A DNA stretch of 50,647 nucleotides from a virus: IMG/VR virus record IMGVR_UViG_3300036781_000493, positions 1-50,647 of that record. One strand, 5' to 3'. The notes below the pieces were generated by a model. The model was given only the letters and a program-made list of their open reading frames with translations. It searched no databases and was not told the origin of the DNA. Shown here piece by piece: positions 23,085 through 31,474 of this stretch (positions are counted from its first letter, which is position 1; every line of letters starts with the position of its first letter). A program made the translations under genes and the position numbers.

Positions 23085-23122
23085 GAGCCATCCGTCCATG
23101 GATTCCCGAAGACGGATGGCTC
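23085..23122. promoter_or_regulatory. 12-bp perfect hairpin in the capsid gene leader
   Basis: GAGCCATCCGTC (23085-23096) and its exact complement (23111-23122) enclose a 14-base loop, ending just before the capsid ribosome site. It could act as an RNA processing or stability element that raises capsid expression over scaffold. It shares its stem and loop sizes with hairpins at 15710 and 16770. Confidence 0.65.
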
Positions 23123-23138
23123 CTGAAAGGAAAGTAAA

Positions 23139-24338
23139 ATGGCGGTTCGTGGCGTTTTCGCTTCGCATTCCGGTATCGTAGGGGAACGTCAGAACACCCT
23201 CTCCAGCCGGATTCTCATGAAGGGCTTTGCGGGCACTGCTCCGCTTTTGGCTCTTTCGTCTGGCATGGGTGAAGAGTCCATTGGTGACTCCAACTGGTCC
23301 TGGATCGAAGATCAGCACATCTCTGGCAATACGAAGTCAACTGCCGGCGTTGCGTCGACTGTCACCACTGTGATTCCGGTGGACGATGCCAATATTTGGG
23401 TCAAGAACAACATCCTCCTGGTTGAGGCTACAGCTGAAATGCTGTTCGTTGTCTCGGTTGATTCGAACACTCAGATCACAGTTCGTCGTGGATTCGCTGG
23501 AACGACTGCTACCAATATTCCAGCCAATGGCACGATTCAGCTGATCGGATCGGCATATGCTGAAGGCTCGGGCAAGCCTGATCCAATCAGTCAGGGCGGT
23601 CAGTCCTACAACAACTTCGCTCAGATCTTCAAGAATGGCTGGGCTATCACTGGCACGGCCAAGGCAGTCCAGTATATCACTGGCAACAAGCTGGCTCAGA
23701 ACAAAGAGCAATGCATCGGCTACCACGCCGAAGACATCGAACGCACGTTCTTCTTTGGTCGCAAGGCCATCACGGCAGTCAACAGCCAGGAGCTGCGCAC
23801 CACGAATGGTCTCGTGCCGCAGATTCAGGACTACGGTGGTGTGGTCGTTTCTGCGAACTACGGCTCAGTTGCTGGTCAGATGTCCATGGCTGGACTCCGC
23901 GACTTCATGCGACAGATTTTCCGCAAGAATGTCAAGGGCATGCCGAATGAGCGCATCGCATTCTGCGGTGACTCCGTTCTCTGGCTGCTCCAAACCATGG
24001 CGCAGAAGGATACTCAGTATTGGCTTGACGTCAAAACTGATACCTATGGACTCAACGTCACCAAGCTGAACAATCTTGGTCATCAATTGACTCTGCTGAG
24101 TCATCCGCTTCTGACTGAAAACGCCAACTGGGACAAGTCGCTGTACGTGTTCCATCCTGGCCTGATCAAGAAGAAGGTTCTTCGCAAGACTTGGACTCAG
24201 GAATTCACCGCTGGTGCCAATACCAACAATGGTGTGGATGCCGATGAGGGATTCATTGCTGACGAGATGGGCTTCGAGCTTAAGGGCGCTGAGCTTCACG
24301 GGATTCTGACGAACATCACCACGGCCGTCGCCTCATAA
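23139..24338 (+). CDS. Major capsid protein
   Basis: The 399-residue protein follows the scaffold gene and has the regular, GC-leaning codons of a highly expressed gene. The sequence has the HK97-type style: a Gly-rich N-terminal arm, a beta-rich domain (NTQITVRRGFAGTTATNIPA) and a long C-terminal part with FCGDSVLWLLQTMAQ and LYVFHPGLIKKK. AAAGGAAAG precedes the ATG. A hairpin lies on each side of the gene. It forms the icosahedral shell. Confidence 0.88.
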   Translation: MAVRGVFASHSGIVGERQNTLSSRILMKGFAGTAPLLALSSGMGEESIGDSNWSWIEDQHISGNTKSTAGVASTVTTVIPVDDANIWVKNNILLVEATAEMLFVVSVDSNTQITVRRGFAGTTATNIPANGTIQLIGSAYAEGSGKPDPISQGGQSYNNFAQIFKNGWAITGTAKAVQYITGNKLAQNKEQCIGYHAEDIERTFFFGRKAITAVNSQELRTTNGLVPQIQDYGGVVVSANYGSVAGQMSMAGLRDFMRQIFRKNVKGMPNERIAFCGDSVLWLLQTMAQKDTQYWLDVKTDTYGLNVTKLNNLGHQLTLLSHPLLTENANWDKSLYVFHPGLIKKKVLRKTWTQEFTAGANTNNGVDADEGFIADEMGFELKGAELHGILTNITTAVAS

Positions 24339-24384
24339 CACAATCACGGAAGCTCTTCTTAGGCTTGACCAGGAAGAGTCCGTG

Positions 24385-24422
24385 GCCCGCGCACGTTAGA
24401 AGCCTTTCCAGCTTGCGCGGGC
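24385..24422. terminator. GC-rich hairpin after the capsid gene
   Basis: GCCCGCGCA (24385-24393) pairs exactly with TGCGCGGGC (24414-24422) across a 20-base loop. It lacks a T-run, so it is more likely an attenuator or RNA-stabilising stem that makes a step in expression after the capsid gene. Confidence 0.5.
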
Positions 24423-24451
24423 ACCCTTCCTCAAACGATATGGAGAGTCAC

Positions 24452-25252
24452 ATGGCCAAGCTTGGAGCAGGCGTTCCAAAGACGCCGGAGCAGACAGGGA
24501 ATCTGGACAATCTCGATCCGAATGCAAAGCTGTCGCCGCCCGTCGATTTGAACGGTGATTCCGGAACTTCGACTGAAACGACGACTCAGTCGAACGATTC
24601 CGAGGCGACCAACGAGCAGATTACTCAGGACAACCTAGATTCGTTGGCAACGAACAACGAAGATGGTTCGCCGAAGACGTCGGAAAGTGCTATCGATCCG
24701 GAAGCTGTCAAGGCGACTCCGGTGACTCAGGAACCGACTCCGGCTGCTACCGGATCGATTCTCGATAATCCTTCTGTCGATTTCAACTTCAATTTCGGCG
24801 ACGACGACGATGACGATGACGATGCTGAAAATGTGCCAGGTTCTGTCTGGACTTCCCGGTCGAATGACTCGGGAACAGCTTCCCGCAACAATGACCAGCC
24901 CTTCGAAGGACAGCGAATGCCCAATCTCACTGAAGAATACGAACAGCCGATTCAGCGAGCGACTGTGAAGTCGACCGAGCCTGTTGTTGTCTACAAGCAT
25001 CGGCTGATTCGGAACTTCCAGGTCGGCCGATTCCATTTCGTCAATCATCTGATGCCGATTCATTCGGCTGAAGAAAACGATGAATGGCTGGAATGCTTCG
25101 ACGGACTCATGGACGTCGACAAGAACAACATCGTCGAATACAATTACAAGGCTGCTGCCAAGCTGGAACAGCCTGTGTCGAATCTGTCGAGCCGCTCCAT
25201 CCGTGGTGCGCTTTCGACGAAGGGAATCCCGGATCAGAAGATCGTCAAGTAA
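24452..25252 (+). CDS. Hypothetical virion-region protein with poly-Asp stretch (266 aa)
   Basis: I chose the ATG at 24452, with GGAG six bases upstream; earlier in-frame ATGs lie at the capsid hairpin or lack a ribosome site. Residues 1-150 are disordered and acidic (rich in Thr, Ser, Asp, Asn) and end in a run of eight Asp near residue 110. The C-terminal 100 residues are a compact domain (VYKHRLIRNFQVGRFHFVNH, WLECFDGLMDVDKNNIVEYN). It may be a capsid-associated or head-completion protein by position. No family is recognised. Confidence 0.7.
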   Translation: MAKLGAGVPKTPEQTGNLDNLDPNAKLSPPVDLNGDSGTSTETTTQSNDSEATNEQITQDNLDSLATNNEDGSPKTSESAIDPEAVKATPVTQEPTPAATGSILDNPSVDFNFNFGDDDDDDDDAENVPGSVWTSRSNDSGTASRNNDQPFEGQRMPNLTEEYEQPIQRATVKSTEPVVVYKHRLIRNFQVGRFHFVNHLMPIHSAEENDEWLECFDGLMDVDKNNIVEYNYKAAAKLEQPVSNLSSRSIRGALSTKGIPDQKIVK

Positions 25253-25290
25253 TTCGATCCGGCGATAAGTGAACTCAAAGTGGGAAAGGC

Positions 25291-25599
25291 ATGAAGATGA
25301 AACGCATGATTCTTACTGCGTTTGCTCTGATTGCCGTATCCTGTGGCCTTGCTGCTTGTGAAATCAGCAATGCCAAGGATGCGGCGAGTCAGGCATACGA
25401 CAAGCTCTGCCAGAACGAACCTCAGATTTACGCAGCTTTGCTGTTGTTCAAGCCGAATCCATCTATCAAGGTGCAAGCGGCTCATGATGGCATTGTTCAG
25501 CTTTGTTTGAGCAAACCCACAAATATCGTTGCTGGCCTTGTGACTCTGACCGCCATGTACAAAACCGTCTACGACGATCTGCACCCCAAACCAAGTTAG
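25291..25599 (+). CDS. Small lipoprotein (102 aa)
   Basis: The N terminus MKMKRMILTAFALIAVSCGLAAC is a lipoprotein signal with lipobox LAAC. The mature part is about 78 residues, helical, with two more cysteines. It would be exported and anchored in a membrane. Sitting among head and tail genes it may act in late envelope functions or block superinfection. It lies away from the lysis genes and is longer than usual Rz1 spanins. GGGAAAGG precedes the ATG. Confidence 0.75.
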   Translation: MKMKRMILTAFALIAVSCGLAACEISNAKDAASQAYDKLCQNEPQIYAALLLFKPNPSIKVQAAHDGIVQLCLSKPTNIVAGLVTLTAMYKTVYDDLHPKPS

Positions 25600-25648
25600 T
25601 CGGCGAATCGTTCCTCCCAGGGTTTTCGCTGATTCGATTGAGGTAGTT

Positions 25649-26386
25649 ATGACAACATTTTCACAAATCGTAGACGAGCTTTACACTGAGTTGGTTCGTC
25701 CCGACATGATAAGAATGTTGCCTGACTACCTCAATCAGACTCTGCGGGAGCTGCACTATGACTCTCGTACAAACACACCTGTGTTTTATTCAGATAATCG
25801 TCAGGAAGATGAACTGACTGTGACTGGATTGTCTGATTCAAATACAGTATTTCTGTGGGAAATTCCCATTGTTGCTCAGCTTCAGGCTATTGAAGCTATC
25901 TATTATGATTATCGTCGTCGATATGCCAGACTCCAAAATCCGACGATAGCAAGACTCCATAATATGTCAAACGTGGATGACAAGTATTACTGGTATCGCA
26001 CCGGTAAGTACATTGCATTCTCTGGGCATGGTGGAAATAATCAAAAGATTCAGATCTCTTGGTTTGAATTTCCACGTGCTCTCATGTATTACTATGCAAA
26101 GAATCGTCCTGTGACTTATGACATTGAGTCGCAGATGTATGTAGTAAATGCAGCTTATCGGAATTTAGCTGGCCAGCCAATCACTGCTGATCAAGCGATT
26201 GCATATTCTACGAACTGGATTCTTGATCGCCATCCTGATCTCCTTAAAGAGGGAGTTCGGTCGAAGGCATATAAGCGCATGGGCGATAACGATCGCGCGA
26301 GTCGTGCGTATTCTCTCTATGAAACTATGCGAGCTGGCATGTTAACTGGAGAGACCATTGACTTCACTCCACATTACAACAAATAG
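25649..26386 (+). CDS. Head-tail adaptor / tail tubular protein A-like (245 aa)
   Basis: The protein opens with a short helical segment (FSQIVDELYTELVRPDM, LPDYLNQTLRELHYDS) followed by beta strands and a C-terminal helical region rich in Arg and Tyr. This is the style of podovirus adaptor proteins (T7 gp11-like) that attach the tail to the portal. Position after the capsid and before the tail genes agrees. GAGG lies five bases before the ATG. The codons are more AT-rich than in the capsid gene. The call is probable, not certain. Confidence 0.7.
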   Translation: MTTFSQIVDELYTELVRPDMIRMLPDYLNQTLRELHYDSRTNTPVFYSDNRQEDELTVTGLSDSNTVFLWEIPIVAQLQAIEAIYYDYRRRYARLQNPTIARLHNMSNVDDKYYWYRTGKYIAFSGHGGNNQKIQISWFEFPRALMYYYAKNRPVTYDIESQMYVVNAAYRNLAGQPITADQAIAYSTNWILDRHPDLLKEGVRSKAYKRMGDNDRASRAYSLYETMRAGMLTGETIDFTPHYNK

Positions 26387-26395
26387 GAGGCCTAA

Positions 26396-26677
26396 GTGGC
26401 TACTACGATCGTAAGACTCGCTACCACCTCGGCCAATTATATTCAGTTGACGGCTGGTGAAACGAACGCATTGATTCGTAATGTCGGAGGTTTCCCGATT
26501 CGAGTAGCTGCAGCCGCAACTGTCCCTGCTGCAGCTGTCACTGATTATATAACTGTGGATAGTGGTGAGTCATTGGCAGCTGGATCATTGACTCAGAATC
26601 TTTGGGGTTTGTTGACTCCATCAACGGATGTGAATCCTGTGACTAGAGTTAGTGTTGTAGAAGTGATGAAGGGTTAA
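26396..26677 (+). CDS. Small beta-rich virion-region protein (93 aa), GTG start
   Basis: The GTG at 26396 has a perfect AGGAGG five bases upstream. The product is all-beta in style (TTIVRLATTSANYIQLTAGE, NVGGFPIRVAAAATVPAA) and ends in RVSVVEVMKG. It may be a decoration or small tail protein. No family is recognised. Confidence 0.75.
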   Translation: MATTIVRLATTSANYIQLTAGETNALIRNVGGFPIRVAAAATVPAAAVTDYITVDSGESLAAGSLTQNLWGLLTPSTDVNPVTRVSVVEVMKG

Positions 26678-26679
26678 TC

Positions 26680-28032
26680 ATGCGTCACAAACGACAATTA
26701 AGATTCGATGCACCTGCTTTTAATTTTAGAAGCGGGGGAGATATTATCTCCGGTTTTGGCCAAGGTGTCACGACGAATCTAATGTCGTTTAGCGAAGACC
26801 TTCGATTCCATTGGACGTTCGGCACAGGCGGTACTGGAGCACCGACAACTGCGCCTAATCTGACTCGATTAACTTCTGTTCTTTTACCGGATGCATCTGG
26901 CGGTGATGTAGGAAAAGGATTCACCTGCACAGGATTAGCAAAAGATCCGGATTTAAATTGGTGGATTGGGAATGACGGTAGAAATCAAGATGGTGATTCT
27001 AGTTATTTAACTAGCATTGTCAAGATTTCTGCCGATGGAACGACAAAACTAGCTGAATGGCCGATTCCTCAGTTAGGTGTGCAAGGAGTCGCATACGATA
27101 CGTCGAATGACACTCTTTGGTATTGCGGTAACGCGGATCAATTCATTTTTCATCTGAATAAAAATACTGGCGCATCGCTCGGATCGATTCCATTCGTTGG
27201 GGCACAACCCAATGGTCTAGCTTATGACAGTTTTAGAGACAAATTGTGGTGCTTATTCGGACAGAGTATCTCAAGAGTCAATAAAGCCACAGGTGCGATT
27301 GAATTCAGTTATGATTTGCAGGGCATAGGTGGCGATCATATCAGCTATGACTCAGCTCGTGACTATCTTTGGATAAGTGCTGGGGCTAATGCGACTCCAG
27401 GACTTTTGTTAGCTTATGACATTAAAAAGGATAGAATAGTCTGGCAAGGAACACTTACCAGTACTGAGGCAGTTGAAGGAGTCTATATTGCTGGATCACT
27501 CATTACTGTTGTAACAGATGGTTGGTTTCATGCGACTCCTCCTGGTAGTGTACCAGCACCGTATAATATTAATGCCATTGAAACATACACTCTTCCAGCG
27601 TTGACTGGTTGTGTGTTTCAGCGTGCTTTTGGGCAATACGCTATGGGACCATTTGGTCGTATGGCTGATAGAATCATCTTGAATAAAGGTGCTGGTACAG
27701 CAGGTACTGATTTTGCCAATGTCAATCGTAATGGTGACTTAACCATAGCACAACAAAAGACTCTATCATTCTATGTGAAACCTACATGGGATGATGAAAG
27801 TCCAACAACCGGAATCAGGGTAGCCTCAGCTGCTCAACAACAACGTGCTCTTGTTGGCGGAGCTGGCTGGCAAAGAATCTCTGTCACGGGGGCGGCTGAT
27901 GCTCAACCTAATTGCCAGCTTGTTCTCAGAGGAACATTTGGCACAGCCGACTATGCCGACTTGTTGGTTACTGCTTGCCAACTTGAGTCAGGCACTATTT
28001 TAACACCATATAACCCAAGGTTGGGAGCTTAA
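26680..28032 (+). CDS. Probable receptor-binding/tail protein: beta-propeller inserted in a split carbohydrate-binding-like module (450 aa)
   Basis: Near residue 32 the chain reads TNLMSFSEDLRFHWTFG, the usual opening of CBM-like modules in phage virion proteins. It then enters a beta-propeller (about 65-310) with repeated blades such as GLAKDPDLNWWIGND, GVAYDTSNDTLWYCGN and GLAYDSFRDKLWCLFG. The C-terminal 130 residues return to the CBM-like fold (KTLSFYVKPTW, GWQRISVTGAA) and end with the hallmark QLESGTILTPYNP. This nested layout suggests a surface receptor binder. AT-rich codons hint at a separate origin (inference). Confidence 0.72.
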   Translation: MRHKRQLRFDAPAFNFRSGGDIISGFGQGVTTNLMSFSEDLRFHWTFGTGGTGAPTTAPNLTRLTSVLLPDASGGDVGKGFTCTGLAKDPDLNWWIGNDGRNQDGDSSYLTSIVKISADGTTKLAEWPIPQLGVQGVAYDTSNDTLWYCGNADQFIFHLNKNTGASLGSIPFVGAQPNGLAYDSFRDKLWCLFGQSISRVNKATGAIEFSYDLQGIGGDHISYDSARDYLWISAGANATPGLLLAYDIKKDRIVWQGTLTSTEAVEGVYIAGSLITVVTDGWFHATPPGSVPAPYNINAIETYTLPALTGCVFQRAFGQYAMGPFGRMADRIILNKGAGTAGTDFANVNRNGDLTIAQQKTLSFYVKPTWDDESPTTGIRVASAAQQQRALVGGAGWQRISVTGAADAQPNCQLVLRGTFGTADYADLLVTACQLESGTILTPYNPRLGA

Positions 28033-28033
28033 C

Positions 28034-28690
28034 ATGAACGAGTCAATTCTATTCGCCAAACTCAGAGCAACTGTTTTTGAGGGTCATTTGACTCAGACGC
28101 AAATTGATGCATTTCATTCAATTCTTGCGGCTTGTCAAAAATGGAATGTCATCGATCTGGCCGAAATTGCCTCTGCTTTGACTCCGCCTATGATTGAAAC
28201 GGGCGGGAGTTATAAACTCGTTGAAGAAGATTTGCATTATCGTGCGGCTGGACTCAGAAAGACTTTCAAAAAATATTTCACCACGGATGCAATCGCGAAT
28301 AAGTATGCGATGCAACCAGAGCGAATCGCTAATCGAGCATATGCAAATCGCAATGGAAATGGCAATGAGGCCAGTGGGGATGGTTGGAAGTATAGAGGCA
28401 GAGGATGGCCGCAGTTGACAGGTCGAGCAAACTATGAAAAGCTCGGACTCGTTCTGAGTCTTCCATTGATTGAAAAGCCAGAGCTTGCACTTGATCCGAA
28501 TGTTTCGGCTCAGATTCTTGTTCTCGGCATGAAAAATGGTATTTTCACCAGCCGCAAATTGAGTCAGTATCACACGAAAATTGGATACGATTTCAAGGGC
28601 GCTAGGGATATCATCAATCCGGGCGACAGAAACGCCGACAACGAACGATTCGGAAAGCAGATTTATGCTGCATTAGCTGCGGCCGAATGA
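28034..28690 (+). CDS. Endolysin, glycoside hydrolase family 19-like
   Basis: The 218-residue enzyme has the GH19 lysozyme/chitinase layout. A likely catalytic Glu is in PPMIETGGSY, an ANRNGNGNEASGDGWKYRGRGWPQLTGRANY segment spans the active site (second acid and substrate strand), and a helical end follows. It would cut peptidoglycan glycan strands at lysis. It has no signal peptide, so it needs the holin to reach the wall. GGGAG lies seven bases before the ATG. Membrane protein genes follow it directly. Confidence 0.88.
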   Translation: MNESILFAKLRATVFEGHLTQTQIDAFHSILAACQKWNVIDLAEIASALTPPMIETGGSYKLVEEDLHYRAAGLRKTFKKYFTTDAIANKYAMQPERIANRAYANRNGNGNEASGDGWKYRGRGWPQLTGRANYEKLGLVLSLPLIEKPELALDPNVSAQILVLGMKNGIFTSRKLSQYHTKIGYDFKGARDIINPGDRNADNERFGKQIYAALAAAE

Positions 28691-28730
28691 TCGAATCACT
28701 TAACCAATGCAGTCTGGAAAGGAAAGGCAA

Positions 28731-28922
28731 ATGGGTAATGTCTCTAAAGCAATTGCAGGTGCAATCGTCGGTGGAGTCACAGGCATTGGTACGGTTGCGG
28801 CAGGCGCGCAGCTCATCCCGGATGGAGTCACTGCTCCCTGGTGGGCCTACCTACTCGTTCCGCTCGTCCAAGCAGCTGTGGGATTCGTTGGTGTCTATAT
28901 CGCCCCGAAGAATACCAACTGA
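28731..28922 (+). CDS. Holin-like small membrane protein (63 aa)
   Basis: The ATG at 28731 follows GGAAAGG. Two hydrophobic helices (KAIAGAIVGGVTGIGTVAAG and WWAYLLVPLVQAAVGFVGVY) are separated by a short turn, and the end is charged (APKNTN). This is the layout of class II holins. It directly follows the endolysin gene. Pore formation is inferred from shape and position. Confidence 0.72.
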   Translation: MGNVSKAIAGAIVGGVTGIGTVAAGAQLIPDGVTAPWWAYLLVPLVQAAVGFVGVYIAPKNTN

Positions 28923-28926
28923 GACG

Positions 28927-29388
28927 TTGGCCAGCAGCATCATCATACGGATTCGGCATAAATTTCGACTCCGTTTTGTCGAATGGGTTGGGGCTTTTCA
29001 GATCATGATGCTCGGCATCGTTCTGTTGAGTCCCAAAGCCACCTTCGACAACAATGCCAACTTTGCTTTTATGGCACAGATGGCAACTGAGTCCACATGG
29101 TCTGTTGGACTTTTCCTGTTTGGTTTCTTCCGTATATGTGGACTCATTATTAATGGGTCCATGGAAGGGGCTACTTCTGTAATCAGGACGCTTGGCGCTG
29201 TTACGGGATTCATGATATTTTTCATGATCGGTTTTAGCATGATTGTGTCTTGGTTGGTGCTGGGTAATGCCCCATCCACTGGACTCGCAATGTATATTCC
29301 TGCCTGTGGTGCGGAGATTGCGGCCATCATCTGTGCATCACATGACGCAAGGGTATATCAGAATGGCAGAGGTCGCTCTACTTCCTGA
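28927..29388 (+). CDS. Multi-pass membrane protein in the lysis region (153 aa)
   Basis: I place the start at a TTG (28927) right after the holin-like gene because the N-terminal basic segment RIRHKFRLRFVEW fits in frame. An ATG at 29005 is the safer minimum start (127 residues). The protein has about four membrane helices (QIMMLGIVLLSP, VGLFLFGFFRICGLII, GFMIFFMIGFSMIVSWLVLG, PACGAEIAAIICA). It may be a holin partner, antiholin or membrane anchor. No family is recognised. Confidence 0.6.
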   Translation: MASSIIIRIRHKFRLRFVEWVGAFQIMMLGIVLLSPKATFDNNANFAFMAQMATESTWSVGLFLFGFFRICGLIINGSMEGATSVIRTLGAVTGFMIFFMIGFSMIVSWLVLGNAPSTGLAMYIPACGAEIAAIICASHDARVYQNGRGRSTS

Positions 29389-29701
29389 TTCTGTGCAGGT
29401 TATAGCTGGTATCGTCGGAGTAGCAGTAGCGGCAGGTACAGTGGTTATTGGTTGGGTCAGAGCTAAAGGGACTCAACCAACTACCAACGTTGAAGCTGCG
29501 ATGGGCATTGTCGATAATCGTGGCGTCAAGGCACTTGTTGAGTCTATTGACGGTGCTGTTGAATCGTTTGATGAATTTTATCAAAAAGATAATCGAGCAC
29601 GTAAAGATATGAGAGAGTCACTTGATCGTCTTTGTGATGAGTTGAGTGATCTGAATGCACACCTCGGCCGTCTGGTCAGACAAAACGCTCTAAAGGATTG
29701 A
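29363..29701 (+). CDS. Membrane-anchored coiled-coil protein, possible inner spanin (112 aa)
   Basis: The ATG at 29363 overlaps the preceding gene by 26 bases. One N-terminal membrane helix (VIAGIVGVAVAAGTVVIGWV) is followed by a charged helical domain with coiled-coil heptads (SLDRLCDELSDLNAHLGRLV). Inner-membrane spanins have this shape and lie in this place. No overlapping outer spanin (lipoprotein) frame was found here, so the role is uncertain; a holin accessory is also possible. Confidence 0.6.
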   Translation: MAEVALLPDSVQVIAGIVGVAVAAGTVVIGWVRAKGTQPTTNVEAAMGIVDNRGVKALVESIDGAVESFDEFYQKDNRARKDMRESLDRLCDELSDLNAHLGRLVRQNALKD

Positions 29702-29705
29702 TTCC

Positions 29706-31316
29706 ATGGCAAATGACACCAATGGCGACAGCCGAGGCACCAGTGCTGAGAGCCGTGGTATGGACTCCGGTTCTTCAAAGGGTGCGAATCAATCAGGTGG
29801 CAAGGCCGAAGGTGGAGCGGATAGCAGAACCAATTCGGGTTCTAGCTCGTCCAGTTCAAAGGGAGCTAATCAATCAGGTGCAAAAGCTGAAGGCGGTGCT
29901 GATTCTAGGACGAATACTGGTTCCAACTCGTCCTCCGGCGGGTCCAAGAATCAATCGGGATCGAAAGCCAATGGAGCGGACAGCAATACCGGATATACGG
30001 GGTCGAGCTATAATTCCACCTCTGGTTTGTCGAGTCTCGGGCACTCCCTGGGCGCTGCTATTGGCGCTATTGGTGGGGCCATTGGCTCTGCTCTTGGCTT
30101 TAATACTGCGAGTCCTAATCTGGGGATTGGGAGTCTAACTGGCAATCCAGGTGTGATGGCCAAAGAGATGAGAGCAGCTGGATACCCTGAGGCAGCAATT
30201 GCTGGATTCGTTGGTCGTATGCAGACTGAGTCATACGGACGCATGGACCCCAAAGCCAGGAATAAAGGTGACGCGGTTGATGGAACTGATTCGATTGGTA
30301 TCGGTCAGTGGAACATGTCTAGAGCAGATGCACTTAATTCGTTTGCGAAGGAGCAAGGACTCGATCCAATGTCGATTGATGCACAGGCAAAGTTTGCTGT
30401 GCATGAGTTGTCAACAACTGAAGCTAAGGCTGGTAAAGCATTGATGAATGCTAAGTCAGTTGATGATGGAGTCAAGGCAGCTATCAGCTATGAAAGGCCG
30501 CAAGGATATAAAGAGGCGGTTAAGAGTGGAGATTATACTGGAGTCATTGGATACAATGACACGGTTAATAATGCTAATGCTGTGGCTGCCTCTTTGCGTG
30601 GGCAGACTGCTACTGCTTCGCAGGATGACTCTGATCCTTACGGAGCCAGTGCGGCAGTTAATACGTCGATCTCAAAAGCGACTGGGACGCCGACAACGTC
30701 AACGACTGGATACACTGATCCTCAGGTAACGACTCAGTTTCGTGATAATCCAGCGGCCCATAAGGCTGCTCAGGAGAAAGCTGCAGTAACAGGGAGTCCT
30801 GCTGTTGCTTCAACCACGCCAACGAATACAACAGGTCCGACTCCGAAAGCGGATATCCCAAACACGGATCCGGCTGCGTCAGTGCCGAAACAAAAGGATG
30901 ATTTGCTGGGTACGCTTGGCACTGTTTTGCATGCTGCTGTGGATCCGGTTGGATTCTTGGTGGGCACGGTCACGGGCATCGGCAAGGATAAAAAGTCGAA
31001 TCCAGATGATCCTCTTGGCGTTGCGACTGCTCTTTCGCATTTAGCATCTGGGGCCCCTAACGGGGTAAAGATGGACTCATCGAAAAACAACTCGAAGAAT
31101 GATGGCGAGCAAGTTGCCACGTCTCCTGTTGATTCAGGTCCGTCTTCCACGAACACGCTCAGCATTCAAGATCAGTTTGCTCAAATGTCTAAGGACTTCT
31201 TTGCTAGCAAAGGTGCTCAGACAGGTGGGCCGACTCTGCAACCTTTGGACATTGCCATGCTAGCGCCATTCAGCTGGAGCAAACTGACTGATACGAATAC
31301 TGACAAGAAAGCTTAA
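29706..31316 (+). CDS. Virion-associated lysozyme (phage tail lysozyme domain, 536 aa)
   Basis: Residues 150-260 match the phage tail lysozyme domain: AAGYPEAAIAGFVGRMQTES with the likely catalytic Glu, DPKARNKGD, then GIGQWNMSRADAL and the FAVHEL helix. It would open the peptidoglycan during DNA entry. Before it lies a Ser/Gly-rich region with repeats of about 25 residues (SSKGANQSGGKAEGGADSRT appears twice nearly unchanged, and a third time in part). The C-terminal half is Thr/Pro/Asp-rich and disordered, with one Gly-rich hydrophobic segment. It is probably an ejected internal virion protein. Confidence 0.85.
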   Translation: MANDTNGDSRGTSAESRGMDSGSSKGANQSGGKAEGGADSRTNSGSSSSSSKGANQSGAKAEGGADSRTNTGSNSSSGGSKNQSGSKANGADSNTGYTGSSYNSTSGLSSLGHSLGAAIGAIGGAIGSALGFNTASPNLGIGSLTGNPGVMAKEMRAAGYPEAAIAGFVGRMQTESYGRMDPKARNKGDAVDGTDSIGIGQWNMSRADALNSFAKEQGLDPMSIDAQAKFAVHELSTTEAKAGKALMNAKSVDDGVKAAISYERPQGYKEAVKSGDYTGVIGYNDTVNNANAVAASLRGQTATASQDDSDPYGASAAVNTSISKATGTPTTSTTGYTDPQVTTQFRDNPAAHKAAQEKAAVTGSPAVASTTPTNTTGPTPKADIPNTDPAASVPKQKDDLLGTLGTVLHAAVDPVGFLVGTVTGIGKDKKSNPDDPLGVATALSHLASGAPNGVKMDSSKNNSKNDGEQVATSPVDSGPSSTNTLSIQDQFAQMSKDFFASKGAQTGGPTLQPLDIAMLAPFSWSKLTDTNTDKKA

Positions 31317-31318
31317 CC

Positions 31319-31474
31319 ATGGCCGTCAAGCCCAAGAAGCGATTCAATCGCTATCCGCAACCTCCGATCGATACGATACTTGTCGACTGTCGAGATTTGC
31401 AGGAACAGGTTGACTCTCTGCAAAATCTTGTGGAGGCCCTTGTCAAAAGAGTTGAAACTCTGGAGAATCCATAA
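31319..31474 (+). CDS. Small coiled-coil protein (51 aa)
   Basis: This short gene was found between the lysozyme and tail-tube-B genes. The ATG at 31319 closely follows the preceding stop, and its TAA overlaps the next ATG as TAATG. The product begins MAVKPKKRFNRYPQPP (basic) and continues as a 30-residue leucine coiled coil (LQEQVDSLQNLVEALVKRVE). Tight packing supports a real gene. It may bind DNA or a virion partner. Confidence 0.75.
   Translation: MAVKPKKRFNRYPQPPIDTILVDCRDLQEQVDSLQNLVEALVKRVETLENP

Noticed and set aside
24365-24451. Longer start for the poly-Asp protein
   Set aside because: It would translate the post-capsid hairpin; the ATG at 24452 has GGAG at ideal spacing.
28687-28926. 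Long N-terminal extension of the multi-pass membrane protein
   Set aside because: It would overlap the whole holin-like gene in another frame; the start probably lies after the holin stop.
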